Positions 1-8,389 of a stretch of DNA of 64,000 bases are shown piece after piece (within the stretch, counting starts at the first letter, position 1; each line of letters opens with the position of its first letter). Below the pieces are notes generated by a model that saw only the letters and a list, made by a program, of their open reading frames with translations, did no database searches and was not told the DNA's origin. Made by a program: the position numbers and the translations under genes. The stretch comes from Mycobacterium gordonae (lineage in GTDB: Bacteria > Actinomycetota > Actinomycetes > Mycobacteriales > Mycobacteriaceae): the NCBI RefSeq assembly GCF_002101675.1, contig NZ_LQOY01000255.1, positions 1-64,000 of the forward strand, in the 5' to 3' direction.

Positions 1-298
1 CGCGGCCCTGACTGATCTTCTGCCCCGCCGCCACCTCCCCCGCGACCGCCTTGAACGTGTCGATCGCCCACTGCCCACTCTCCGCGCCCCCCACCGAGCG
101 GTGGGCGAACAACTCCCCGATCGCCACCAACTCCGCAGCCATGTCCTGATTGACCGAGCGCCCCGCCCGCGCGATCCGCGCCATCCAGCCCACCGATTCC
201 TCGGTCTTTTCCAGCAGCGCCCGCCGATGAGCCAACACCTGCTGGTAGGCGTCGAACTCCGCCATCCCCGGATGCACGAACGGCAACCTATCGAACAT
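1..298 (-). CDS. 13E12 repeat family / DUF222 HNH endonuclease, N-terminal part
   Basis: Reading the minus strand from an ATG at 298 gives an open frame to the window edge (about 99 residues, no stop), so the gene is cut by the window. The N-terminus has the 13E12/DUF222 character: an Arg/Ala-rich helix followed by WAIDTFKAVAGEVAAGQKIS, close to the ISQGR block common in this family. Family members usually carry a C-terminal HNH nuclease domain, which would lie outside the window. The role of this multicopy actinobacterial family is unclear; several members are DNA-damage inducible. An SOS-like box overlaps the start codon. Confidence 0.75.
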   Translation of the reverse strand, partial: MFDRLPFVHPGMAEFDAYQQVLAHRRALLEKTEESVGWMARIARAGRSVNQDMAAELVAIGELFAHRSVGGAESGQWAIDTFKAVAGEVAAGQKISQGR

Positions 299-306
299 AC
301 TTTCGA
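291..306. promoter_or_regulatory. LexA SOS box
   Basis: TCGAACATACTTTCGA matches the mycobacterial SOS consensus TCGAAC-N4-GTTCGA at all but one specified position. It lies inside a longer perfect inverted repeat (CTATCGAA at 288-295, TTCGATAG at 302-309). It overlaps the ATG at 296-298 of the 13E12 gene. LexA control of 13E12-family genes is established in M. tuberculosis, which fits. Confidence 0.7.
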
Positions 307-534
307 TAGTACCCGCTACCGCTGACATTGATGTTCGGCCCACGACAAGATCGATGAAACGGCACCGATGCCCTGACACAGAACTAGCCGATCTGATTGA
401 TGATGGTCACGGCGACGGCTTTCGGTGGTCACCCCTCAGCTGTCACGTCCCAGGACATCGGCGATCCGTCGCCGACGTATGGCACTCGAGGTGCGGGCCG
501 CGCGACGCCGCGCAACCCCCGCTACCCTGACCGA

Positions 535-1188
535 ATGCCGAACGTGCTGTCCGTCAACGTGGCGCAGCCGCGGCCCAACCCCGATCCACGCGCGGTATCC
601 GCCACGACCGGCATCTACAAAACTCCCACCGCTGAACCCGTCATGATTCAAGCCCCAGGTAAAGCGGGCAGCGGCCTGGCCGGTGACGCCATCGGCAACC
701 CCAAGTTTCACGGCGGCGACGACCAGGCCGTCTACGTCTATGCGCGAGAAGACCTCGACGACTGGGAAACCCACCTCAATCGCACCCTCACCAACGGCAT
801 GTTCGGCGAGAACCTGACCACCCAGGGGATCGACGTCACGGGGACGCTGATCGGGGAACGATGGCGCGTCGGCATCGACGGCCCGCTCCTCGAGGTTTCC
901 GCGTGCCGGACGCCGTGCCGCACCTTCTCGGCAATGCTCCAGGAACGCGGCTGGATCAAGACTTTCACCCAGGCCGCCATCCCCGGCGCCTACCTGCGGG
1001 TGCTCGCCCCAGGAACCGTCCGCGCCGGTGACGACATCATCGTCGAGCATCGGCCCCACCATGACGTGACCATTGGACTGGTCTTCCGAGCCCGCATGTC
1101 CGAACCCGAACTTCTCCCCCAGCTCGCCGTGGCCAATGCGCTGTCAGCGGAAATCAAAGCCGAGGTTGCACAGCGGACCCGCAGGTAG
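535..1188 (+). CDS. MOSC domain-containing protein
   Basis: 217 residues from ATG 535. The open frame extends back to 397, but that part is basic and low in family character, so the start at MPNVLSVNVAQ is preferred. The protein resembles YiiM-type MOSC proteins: the N-terminal beta motif, GDAIGNPKFHGGDDQAVY around residues 50-68, and the conserved cysteine in SACRTPCRTF. MOSC domains bind the molybdenum cofactor or a sulfur adduct through this cysteine and are thought to deliver sulfur or act in Moco-dependent reduction. The exact substrate cannot be told. It is 10 nt upstream of the membrane protease gene. A molybdate transporter lies about 4 kb away. Confidence 0.8.
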   Translation: MPNVLSVNVAQPRPNPDPRAVSATTGIYKTPTAEPVMIQAPGKAGSGLAGDAIGNPKFHGGDDQAVYVYAREDLDDWETHLNRTLTNGMFGENLTTQGIDVTGTLIGERWRVGIDGPLLEVSACRTPCRTFSAMLQERGWIKTFTQAAIPGAYLRVLAPGTVRAGDDIIVEHRPHHDVTIGLVFRARMSEPELLPQLAVANALSAEIKAEVAQRTRR

Positions 1189-1198
1189 ACTCGCGTGA

Positions 1199-1933
1199 AT
1201 GCCTGAGCAATCCCCCGCCATGCCAGCCGTGGACCGGTTTCGCCTCCACGCCGACATCGTCGTGGTCGTCGCGGTCCTGGTGCTGACCAACCTGGTCGCG
1301 CACTTCACTACGGCGTGGGCGAGCATCGCGACGGTTCCGCTGGCCGCGGTCGGCCTGGTGATCCTGGTCCGGTGGCGCGGTCTGGACTGGGCCGACCTCG
1401 GACTCGGCCGCGAGCACTGGAAGTCCGGCATGGGTTACGCCCTGGCCGCCGTGGCGCTGGTGGTATCGGTGATCGCAGTCGGTGTGGCACTGCCCATCAC
1501 CCGCCCGATGTTCCTGAACAACCACTACGCCACCATCTCCGGCGCGCTCATCGCGTCGATGGTCATCATTCCGCTGCAGACCGTCATTCCCGAGGAACTC
1601 GTTTTCCGTGGGGTCCTGCACGGCGCGCTGCACCGGGCCTGGGGGTTCCGCGGAGTGGCCCTGGCCGGGTCGCTGTTGTTCGGTCTGTGGCATATCGCGA
1701 CGTCGCTGGGTCTGACCAGCAACAACGTCGGCTTCACCCGGCTGTTCGGCGGCGGAGTCTTCGGCATGCTGGCTGGCGTCACGATGGCGGTCCTGGCCAC
1801 CGGCGCCGCAGGATTCGTGTTCAGCTGGCTGCGCCGGCGCAGCGGCAGCCTCATCGCGCCCATCGCCCTGCACTGGTCCCTGAACGGCGTCGGCGCCCTG
1901 GCCGCGGCGGTCGTCTGGCACCTGTCGACCTAG
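1199..1933 (+). CDS. CPBP (CAAX/Abi) family intramembrane metalloprotease
   Basis: 244-residue multi-pass membrane protein, equivalent to Rv1863c by position and length class. The three CPBP motifs are visible: EELVFR (132-137), FGLWH (161-165) and HWSLN (225-229). They form the glutamate/histidine metal site of Rce1-like intramembrane proteases. Bacterial members cleave membrane peptides or give bacteriocin self-immunity; the target here is unknown. The ATG follows the MOSC stop by 10 nt, so the two are probably co-transcribed. It converges on adhA with a gap of only 7 nt. Confidence 0.85.
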   Translation: MPEQSPAMPAVDRFRLHADIVVVVAVLVLTNLVAHFTTAWASIATVPLAAVGLVILVRWRGLDWADLGLGREHWKSGMGYALAAVALVVSVIAVGVALPITRPMFLNNHYATISGALIASMVIIPLQTVIPEELVFRGVLHGALHRAWGFRGVALAGSLLFGLWHIATSLGLTSNNVGFTRLFGGGVFGMLAGVTMAVLATGAAGFVFSWLRRRSGSLIAPIALHWSLNGVGALAAAVVWHLST

Positions 1934-1940
1934 AACAACC

Positions 1941-2968
1941 TCAGACCAACAGCACCGCAGCACCCGCGATTTCTCCGGAGCTCAGGTCTGCCAAAGCCCG
2001 ATCAGCTTGCGTCAGTGGGTATTCCGGCGTAGTGACCTCGATGTGGTGGCGGCCGGCGAAGTCCAGGAATGCGCGGGCGTCGGCCCGGGTGTTGGACGTG
2101 ACCGACCGGACCTGGCGCTCCTGGAAAAGGTGCCGCTGGTAATTCAGCGGCGGAATGTCACTGAGATGAATGCCCGCCACCGCCAGTGTGCCGCCCGGTC
2201 CAGGGCTTCCAGCGCCGGCAGTACCAGGTCGCCGACAGGAGCGAACAGAATCGCCGCATCCAGCGGCACCGGTGGCGGATCGGCGGCACCCTGCGCGGAA
2301 GCCGCACCCAACTCCAGCGCCAGCTCACGGGCCCGGGAGCCGCGGGTCATCACGTGCACCTCGGCGCCCTGCGCCAGTGCGACCTGCGCGGTGATGTGGG
2401 CGCTGCCGCCGAAACCGTATAAGCCCAACCGGCCCCCCGCCGGTAGCTCGGCCCGCAGCAGCGAGCGGTAGCCGATGATTCCGGCGCACAGTAACGGCGC
2501 CAGTTCGCTGTCGCTGTAACCGCTCGGCAGTGGATGCGCGAAAGCCGCAGGGACCGTTGTGAATTCGGCATAGCCGCCGTCGGCGTCCCAGCCCGTGTAG
2601 CGGGATTGCGGGCACAGATTCTCGTCACCGCGGCGGCAGTATTCACACACCCCGCAGGTGTGCCGCAGCCACGCGATGCCGACCCGGTCCCCGACGCGGA
2701 ATTCGTCACCGGCAGCCGCGCCCACCTCGACGACCTCCCCGACCACCTCGTGGCCCGGTGTCACCCGGTCTCGGTGGACGGGCAGGTCGCCTTCGGTGAC
2801 ATGCAGATCGGTACGGCAAACTCCGCAAGCGAGGACTGCAACCAGCAGGTCGTCGGGTCCGGGCCGCGGCACCTCGGTGGTGACGCGTTCCAGGGGCTTA
2901 CTCGCCATCGGCCCCGGCTGGCGCACCTGCCACGCGGTCATGCTGGGGCTGGTCGTTGGGGCGGCCAT
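1941..2968 (-). pseudogene. adhA: Zinc alcohol dehydrogenase AdhA, frameshifted
   Basis: Two overlapping minus-strand frames together make one medium-chain alcohol dehydrogenase of about 342 residues, near the expected family length. The first frame (2968 to about 2195) has the catalytic zinc Cys in ACGVCRTDLH, the GHEVVGEV motif and the structural zinc cluster CGVCEYCRRGDENLC, then reads into an unrelated tail ending at 2144. The conserved end (AGIHLSDIPPLNYQRH to AAVLLV) continues in the next frame and stops at 1941. One missing base in the CCC run near 2194-2196 explains the break: restoring it gives LDRGGTLAVAGIHL. A real mutation would remove the last 75-80 residues; a homopolymer sequencing error is equally possible. 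Confidence 0.8.
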
Positions 2969-2998
2969 GACCCCATCATGCCGCGATGGGCCGGTCTC

Positions 2999-3277
2999 CT
3001 ACAGGGTGCGGGTGCGCGAGGTGGCGAACTTGTAGATCAGCAGCAGCAACACCGCACCGACCAGCGCCCCGAGGAACGAGTGGTTGATGGGCGGAGTGAT
3101 GGTGAATTTGTGTGGCGGGAAGACGACGCTGCCCAGGGTGCCGCCGACATAGGCGCCGACGATGCCGAGCAACGCGGTGGCAATCCAGCCCATCGGCTGC
3201 CTGCCCGGCACGATGAGTCGCGCGATCAGCCCGACAATCAGTCCAAGAACGATCATTCCGATGATGTGCAGGACCAT
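2999..3277 (-). CDS. GlsB/YeaQ/YmgE-family small membrane protein
   Basis: 92 residues from ATG 3277, with AAGGAG about 8 nt upstream deciding the start over upstream in-frame codons. Three hydrophobic segments are visible: LHIIGMIVLGLIVGLIARLI, then GWIATALLGIVGAYVGG, then SFLGALVGAVLLLLIY. The GRQPMGWI and GIVGAYVGG motifs mark the transglycosylase-associated/YeaQ family (PF04226). These are stress-associated inner-membrane proteins of unproven function. A second paralogue lies directly upstream on the same strand, so this looks like a tandem pair. Confidence 0.85.
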   Translation of the reverse strand: MVLHIIGMIVLGLIVGLIARLIVPGRQPMGWIATALLGIVGAYVGGTLGSVVFPPHKFTITPPINHSFLGALVGAVLLLLIYKFATSRTRTL

Positions 3278-3367
3278 GACCAGCTCCTTAGGGGTATTAA
3301 CTTGTCGAGGGGACCTCGAAGTAATACCCGGTGCGGGTGTCGTCAATCGCATAAAAGAAGCGAACAA

Positions 3368-3667
3368 CTAGCGACGACGCACCAAACCTACAACCCAGAG
3401 CAGAATTACGGCGCCCAGCAGCGAGACGAAGAATGTGAACCACTTGCGCCCATGTTCGACGTCCACATGCAGCCAGGTCAGCAGCATCCCGCCGATGAAT
3501 CCGCCGACGACCCCGATGACGATATTCAGCAGGATCCCGGCACCGCCGCCCTTGACGATCTTGCCCGCAATCCAGCCGGCGAAGCCGCCGATGATGATGT
3601 ACGCGAGCCAACTCACCGCGGTCGGCGGCGCGAAAGCCAAAAATTGGGCAGCTGCAGTGACATTCAT
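3368..3667 (-). CDS. GlsB/YeaQ/YmgE-family small membrane protein (Rv1861-like)
   Basis: 99 residues, similar in length to Rv1861 (about 101). GGGAGG stands about 8 nt before the ATG. Hydrophobic segments are SWLAYIIIGGFAGWIAG, GILLNIVIGVVGGFIGGML and FFVSLLGAVILLWVVGL. The family motif G(K/R)...GG.G.L.N...G..GG is present. Its function is unknown beyond the general stress association of the family. It is followed 90 nt downstream by a paralogue on the same strand. Confidence 0.85.
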   Translation of the reverse strand: MNVTAAAQFLAFAPPTAVSWLAYIIIGGFAGWIAGKIVKGGGAGILLNIVIGVVGGFIGGMLLTWLHVDVEHGRKWFTFFVSLLGAVILLWVVGLVRRR

Positions 3668-3790
3668 CGATGGCCTCCCTGGCGCCGATCGTCCACTTCG
3701 TTTAATGGACCGTGGTATCGGTATACGCCATCTGCCGCTGCATGCAAGACCTAATCGGGGCTTTCAGTCAGCCCCTCGTCGCGGCGGCGG

Positions 3791-4807
3791 TTAAGCCGGT
3801 TGGGTGCTGCGCGGTTGCGTCGAGGCGGGAGTCCCGGCGGCCGGTGCCTGAGCGGGCGCCGGTGCCGGAGCAACGGGCTCAGCCGGGGCCGGGGCAGGAG
3901 CGCCTTGGGCCGGTTCCTGTGCCGGGGCTGCCGGAGCCGCGGGAGCGCTCCAGGGGCGGATGGACTCGGCCAGTGCCTTCGCCGCGTTCTTGTCCACCGG
4001 GTTGTTCGACGTGCCCAGCCACACCACGAACCAGCGCTGTGGAGGCCCGGCGGTGGGCGTGGCGCCCGCGGGGGTGCCGACCACGCCGGTCCAGATCTGG
4101 CCGTTGGGCTTGCTGGTGTCGCTGAACTTCACTTCGTAGTACGACGCGCTGCCCGAGATGCCGTTGGCGTTGAGCGGGACGGTCTCCTGGTTGACCCGCG
4201 TGCCGGGGTACGGCATGAAGAACTCACCCATGTCCGATCCCAGCCGGACGGCGGCCTTCGGGTTGGTCGCCTCGGCGCTGGCGTAGAGCTTCTGGTCCAG
4301 CCGTCCGAGCACGATGCGGGTGTCGTTGGCCACCGGCTGCGGCTGCCCGGGCATCGGCGCCTCGCCGGCCGCCTTGCTCAGCAACGCAGAGCCGTAGTCC
4401 AGGTGCGACGCGTCGGACTCCACCCAGCCGGGCGGGACGATGAAGCTGAACCCGCCGACGGCGTTGGTCACCCGTCCGGCTTCCACCGCGTTCGGGTCCG
4501 GGGGCGGCGGTGCGTTCGGGTCCGCAGGCGGCGGCACCGCGTTGGGGTCGGCAGGCTGGGCGGTCGGCGTCGGACTGGCTGCCGGCGCAGGCGTGGCCGA
4601 CGTGCTCGGGGTCGCCGCGGGAGCTCCCGCGGCCGGCGCCGGGGACGACGGAGTGGGCGACGCGACCGTGGGAGTCGGAGAGGGCGCCGGCTCGGGGTCG
4701 GCGCTGGAGGTTGCCGGCAACGCAACGGTGACGACGGCCGCCGCGGCAATTGCCAACGACGCCAATAATCCGTTGCGGCGTGACGAGTTCGGGTCCACCT
4801 GGTACAT
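3791..4807 (-). CDS. apa: Alanine/proline-rich secreted protein Apa (fibronectin attachment protein)
   Basis: 338 residues (M. tuberculosis Apa is 325). Residues 1-38 form a Sec signal peptide: basic MYQVDPNSSRRN, hydrophobic LLASLAIAAAAVVTVALP, then ATSSADPEP. A Pro/Ala/Thr-rich linker, the region known to be O-mannosylated in M. tuberculosis, runs to about residue 110 with DPNAPPPPDPNAV repeats. A globular domain follows (GGFSFIVPPGWVESD onward) and the tail is again Ala/Pro-rich. The protein is a secreted and surface adhesin that binds fibronectin and lectins such as SP-A. The old name modD reflects only its position beside modABC. Confidence 0.95.
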   Translation of the reverse strand: MYQVDPNSSRRNGLLASLAIAAAAVVTVALPATSSADPEPAPSPTPTVASPTPSSPAPAAGAPAATPSTSATPAPAASPTPTAQPADPNAVPPPADPNAPPPPDPNAVEAGRVTNAVGGFSFIVPPGWVESDASHLDYGSALLSKAAGEAPMPGQPQPVANDTRIVLGRLDQKLYASAEATNPKAAVRLGSDMGEFFMPYPGTRVNQETVPLNANGISGSASYYEVKFSDTSKPNGQIWTGVVGTPAGATPTAGPPQRWFVVWLGTSNNPVDKNAAKALAESIRPWSAPAAPAAPAQEPAQGAPAPAPAEPVAPAPAPAQAPAAGTPASTQPRSTQPA

Positions 4808-4883
4808 GGCGACGAACCTACCGTGTCAGCGGCGCGAAGCAAGGAAGGCCTGGCTTTCGGGAAAGGTATGTCTGGCAAGAACG

Positions 4884-5984
4884 TCAGTGCCCGGGGTGCC
4901 GGCCCGGCCCGGGATGCAGGGAAACTTCGGCGGCTTTGACGCTGAACCACACCCGCTCGCCCGGGGCGAGCTGCAACTCCGCCGCCGCGTCCGCGGTGAT
5001 GCTGGCCGCCAATCCTGGTGCTCCGTCTGCTTGTTCCGTCCCGCGCACGAGCACCCCTGGGCCGTGAACGTCCAGCTCCGCCACCGTCACCTCAACGGTG
5101 TTACGTGGACTGCCGTGCGGCGGGTCCGGGTAGACGGCCACACTGGCCGGCGCGAACACCGCAACCGCCTCCTGACCGACCCCGACCTCGGCACCGGCCG
5201 TGCCATACCAGCGCAGGCCCGATCGAGTGCGCAGCGCGCCATCGGTTCCGACGGTGCCGCTGACCAGGTTGACGCCCGCTATTCGGGCCCCGAAGTGACT
5301 TCTCGGGGCCGCCAGCACCTCGGCGACTCGCCCGATCTCGACGATCTTCCCGGCTTCCAGGACCAACACCCGATCGGCCAGGGCGAACACATCCAGTAGG
5401 TCGTGCGTGACCAGCACGGCCGCACAGCCGGTGCGGCCGACCACGTCGCGCAACACCGCACGAATCGACGCCGCCGCTGCCACATCGAGCCCGCGAAGCG
5501 GTTCGTCGAGCAGCAACAGCTCCGGTTCGGCGGCCAGTGCCCGCGCGATGGCGACGCGCTGGGCCTGGCCTCCGGAGAGCTGGCGCGGCCTGCGGTCGGC
5601 CAGGTCCTCGGCGCCGACTTCCCGCAGCCAGCGCAGCGCGGCGTCCCGCGCCGGGCGGGGCGAGAGCAGGCGACGGCTGCGTGGCCCGAAGGCCACGTTG
5701 GTGGCTACGCGCAGGTGCGGAAACAGCAACGAGTCCTGCAGCAGCATGCCCACCCGCCGGTCGTGGGTGGCCACCTGCACCCCGGCCGCGGTATCGGTCA
5801 ACACGCGAGTTCCCAGGCGCACCACACCGGCGTCGGGACGGATAAGCCCCGCGATCACGTGCAGAGTCGTCGACTTGCCGGCGCCATTGGGGCCGAGGAC
5901 GGCCAGCACCTCCCCGGCGGCCACCGCGAACTCCACATCCAGACCCCGGTCGGACACCACCGCGCGCAGCTGCAGGCCGCTCAT
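4884..5984 (-). CDS. modC: Molybdate ABC transporter ATPase ModC
   Basis: 366 residues. Walker A GPNGAGKST (31-39), Q-loop LLQDSLLF (81-88), signature LSGGQAQR (136-143) and Walker B LLLLDEP (156-162) are all present. The C-terminal third has the mop/TOBE-like region of molybdate ATPases (residues about 295-360). It energises molybdate import with ModB and ModA. Its ATG overlaps the modB stop by 4 nt, so translation is coupled. Gene order modA-modB-modC, all minus strand, is that of M. tuberculosis Rv1857-1859. Confidence 0.95.
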   Translation of the reverse strand: MSGLQLRAVVSDRGLDVEFAVAAGEVLAVLGPNGAGKSTTLHVIAGLIRPDAGVVRLGTRVLTDTAAGVQVATHDRRVGMLLQDSLLFPHLRVATNVAFGPRSRRLLSPRPARDAALRWLREVGAEDLADRRPRQLSGGQAQRVAIARALAAEPELLLLDEPLRGLDVAAAASIRAVLRDVVGRTGCAAVLVTHDLLDVFALADRVLVLEAGKIVEIGRVAEVLAAPRSHFGARIAGVNLVSGTVGTDGALRTRSGLRWYGTAGAEVGVGQEAVAVFAPASVAVYPDPPHGSPRNTVEVTVAELDVHGPGVLVRGTEQADGAPGLAASITADAAAELQLAPGERVWFSVKAAEVSLHPGPGRHPGH

Positions 5985-6775
5985 CGTGCGTCGGTCCCGC
6001 TCAGCCGGCGCCCGCCCAGACCGAGCACCACCACTGCCGCCACCGCCACCAGCAACAGCGACAGCGCCACGGCAGCGTCCGGATCACTCACCCGCTGCAG
6101 ATAGATCTCCAACGGCAGGGTGCGGGTCACGCCCTGTAGCGAGCCGGCGAACGTCAGCGTCGCGCCGAACTCCCCCAGCGACCGCGCGAACGCCAGCACC
6201 GCGCCCGAGGCCAGGCCGGGCAGCAGCAGGGGCAGGGTGACCCTCCACCAGATGGTGGTCGGCCGTGCCCCGAGTGTCGCCGCCACCACTTCGTAATCGG
6301 CTCCGGCGCTGCGTGCCGCGCCCTCCAGCGAGATCACCAGAAACGGCAGCGAGACGAAGGTCTGCGCCAGCACGACGGCGGTGGTGGTGAACGCGATGCT
6401 CATGCCTGCCGCTTCCAGGTAGCGCCCCACCAGGCCGAACCGGCCGAATGCGTAGAGCAGTGCGATACCGCCGACCACCGGTGGTAACACCAGGGGAAGC
6501 AGGATCACCGGCCGCAGCGCCCGCACCAGGCGCAGCCGGCTGCGCGCCAGCACCAGCGCCATCGGAACCCCCAACAACACGCACAGCACGGTGCTGGCCG
6601 CGGCGGTTTTCAGGCTCAGCAGCAGCGCGGTCGTGGAGGAATCGCTGCTGATCAGGGACCAGAAGCGCGGCCAGTCGACTTTGAACCCGATGGCCAGCAG
6701 CGGGGTTCCGACAAAAAGCGTCCCTACCGCGGCCGGCAGGTAGACCCAGCGAGGTAGCTGTGATGGCGTGGGCAT
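5981..6775 (-). CDS. modB: Molybdate ABC transporter permease ModB
   Basis: 264 residues with five to six hydrophobic segments, beginning WVYLPAAVGTLFVGTPLLAIG. The cytoplasmic EAA loop that docks on the ATPase is seen as LGARPTTIWWRVTLPLLLPG near residues 175-194. It forms the transmembrane channel of the molybdate importer. It starts 5 nt after the modA stop and overlaps modC by 4 nt. Confidence 0.95.
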   Translation of the reverse strand: MPTPSQLPRWVYLPAAVGTLFVGTPLLAIGFKVDWPRFWSLISSDSSTTALLLSLKTAAASTVLCVLLGVPMALVLARSRLRLVRALRPVILLPLVLPPVVGGIALLYAFGRFGLVGRYLEAAGMSIAFTTTAVVLAQTFVSLPFLVISLEGAARSAGADYEVVAATLGARPTTIWWRVTLPLLLPGLASGAVLAFARSLGEFGATLTFAGSLQGVTRTLPLEIYLQRVSDPDAAVALSLLLVAVAAVVVLGLGGRRLSGTDAR

Positions 6776-6780
6776 CGGGC

Positions 6781-7542
6781 TCAGGGCCTTGCGAAGCCGG
6801 CCCGGTCCAGGATCTCCCGTCCGGCCGGCCCCGTCACCGCCGCCTGGAACTTCTGGGCCAGCGCCCCTTGTGGCGCGTTCTTGAGTACCGCGATGGGGTA
6901 GACGTTCACCGCCTGCGCGGCCTCCGGGAACTTGACCGTCGTCACCTTGTTTCCGGCGCTCGTGGCGTCGGTGACATAAACCAGCGCCGCGTCGGCCTGA
7001 CCGGTCGTCACCTTGTTCAGTGCATCGCTGACGCTCGGTTCCTCACTGACCGGGTGTAGCTGCACTCCGGTGGCGTCCTCGATGCGCTGGGTCGCCGAAC
7101 CGCAGGGCACCGGTCGTTGGCAGATCACCACGCTCAGCCCGGGCCGGGTGAGCTCGGCAAAGGAGCCGACGTTCTTCGGGTTGCCCGGCGCAGTGACGAT
7201 GACCAGGGTATTGGCCGCGAAGTTGGCCGCGGCGCCGGCCAGCAGGCCCGCTTGTGCCACCCGGTCCATCTGCGCAACATCGGCCGAGGCGAAGACGTCG
7301 GGGCGGGCGCCCTCGATCAGCTGCGTCGCCAGTTCCGACGAACCCGCGAAATTGAACGTGACCGCGGCGCCCGGGTTGTCCGACCTCAACTGCTCGCCGA
7401 TCGTGGTGAAGACCTGCTTCAGCGAAGCGGCGGCGAACACGACGACCGCCCGGGAACCCTGGCCCTGCCGGGCGCCTGAATCGCACGCAGTCAGGCTGCC
7501 GACTAGCACCACCAGCACGGCGAGCACCCGGACGGGACGCAT
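6781..7542 (-). CDS. modA: Molybdate-binding lipoprotein ModA
   Basis: 253 residues. The N-terminus is a lipoprotein signal with lipobox LTAC, the Cys being about residue 20. The mature part has ModA family features: VVFAAASLKQVF, then FNFAGSSELATQLIEGARPDVFASAD and the later NKVTTGQADAALVYVTDA. It captures molybdate outside the membrane and passes it to ModBC. First gene of the mod operon; its promoter must lie in 7543-7677, shared divergently with the SDR gene. I see no obvious ModE-type operator there. Confidence 0.95.
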   Translation of the reverse strand: MRPVRVLAVLVVLVGSLTACDSGARQGQGSRAVVVFAAASLKQVFTTIGEQLRSDNPGAAVTFNFAGSSELATQLIEGARPDVFASADVAQMDRVAQAGLLAGAAANFAANTLVIVTAPGNPKNVGSFAELTRPGLSVVICQRPVPCGSATQRIEDATGVQLHPVSEEPSVSDALNKVTTGQADAALVYVTDATSAGNKVTTVKFPEAAQAVNVYPIAVLKNAPQGALAQKFQAAVTGPAGREILDRAGFARP

Positions 7543-7677
7543 CGGTCAAACCTAGCGCCGCGGCGATGCTGTCGAAGAGTTATGCAATTGATCAGCGCGT
7601 CGCGGCGGCGCGTGGTTTCGTCGAATAGCTACTGTCCAGTAACATGGACCACGCTGGCGCCATAGCACGAGGAGGTC

Positions 7678-8355
7678 GTGGCAGTGGAGGTTGTGGTCAC
7701 CGGTGGAGACACCGATCTGGGACGTGCAGTAGCCGAGAGCTTTCGTGACGACGGGCACAAGGTCACCCTGGTGGGTGCCCGCGGTGGCGACCTCGAGGTC
7801 GTCGCCAAGGAACTCGATGTGGATGCGATCGTCTGCGACACCACCGACCCGGCCAGCCTCCAAGAGGCCCGGGCGCTGTTCCCTCACCACCTCGACACCA
7901 TCGTCAACATCCCCGCTCCCACCTGGGACGCCGGCGACCCGCGCACCTACTCGCTGTCGGACACGGCCACCGCGTGGCGCCGGACGCTGGATGCGACCCT
8001 GCTGTCCGCCGTCCTGACGGTTCAGTGCGTCGGTGACCACTTGCGCTCGGGCGGCCACATCATCACCGTGCTGGCCGAGAACCCGCCCGTCGGCAGCGTC
8101 GACGCCTCGATCAAGGCCGCCGTGTCCAGCTGGGTCAGCGGGCAGGCTGAGGTTTACGGCACCCGCGGCATCACCGTCAACGCCGTCGCAACCGGTCGCA
8201 GTGTCCAAGCCGGATACGAAGGTCTCTCCCGGACGCCGGCGCCCGTCGCCGCGGAGATCGCCCGGCTGTCGCTGTTCTTGACGACTCCGGCGGCCCGCCA
8301 CATCACCGGCCAGACGCTGCACGTCAGCCACGGCGCGCTCGCGCAGTTCGCCTGA
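7678..8355 (+). CDS. Short-chain dehydrogenase/reductase family protein (Rv1856c-like)
   Basis: 225 residues, the length I recall for Rv1856c. The GTG start at 7678 follows GAGGAG closely; a second GTG lies two codons in. The N-terminal Rossmann motif is VTGGDTDLGRAVAESF, and there is a late SDR signature GITVNAVATGR. The classical catalytic YxxxK is not clear: the expected place reads SIKAAVSSWVSGQAEVYGTRG. Catalysis by the usual mechanism is therefore doubtful, and the protein may be a divergent or regulatory SDR. It is followed 34 nt later by an F420-type oxidoreductase in the same direction. Confidence 0.8.
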   Translation: MAVEVVVTGGDTDLGRAVAESFRDDGHKVTLVGARGGDLEVVAKELDVDAIVCDTTDPASLQEARALFPHHLDTIVNIPAPTWDAGDPRTYSLSDTATAWRRTLDATLLSAVLTVQCVGDHLRSGGHIITVLAENPPVGSVDASIKAAVSSWVSGQAEVYGTRGITVNAVATGRSVQAGYEGLSRTPAPVAAEIARLSLFLTTPAARHITGQTLHVSHGALAQFA

Positions 8356-8389
8356 TCTCGGGCTCCGGCCGGACGCTACGGTGTACACC

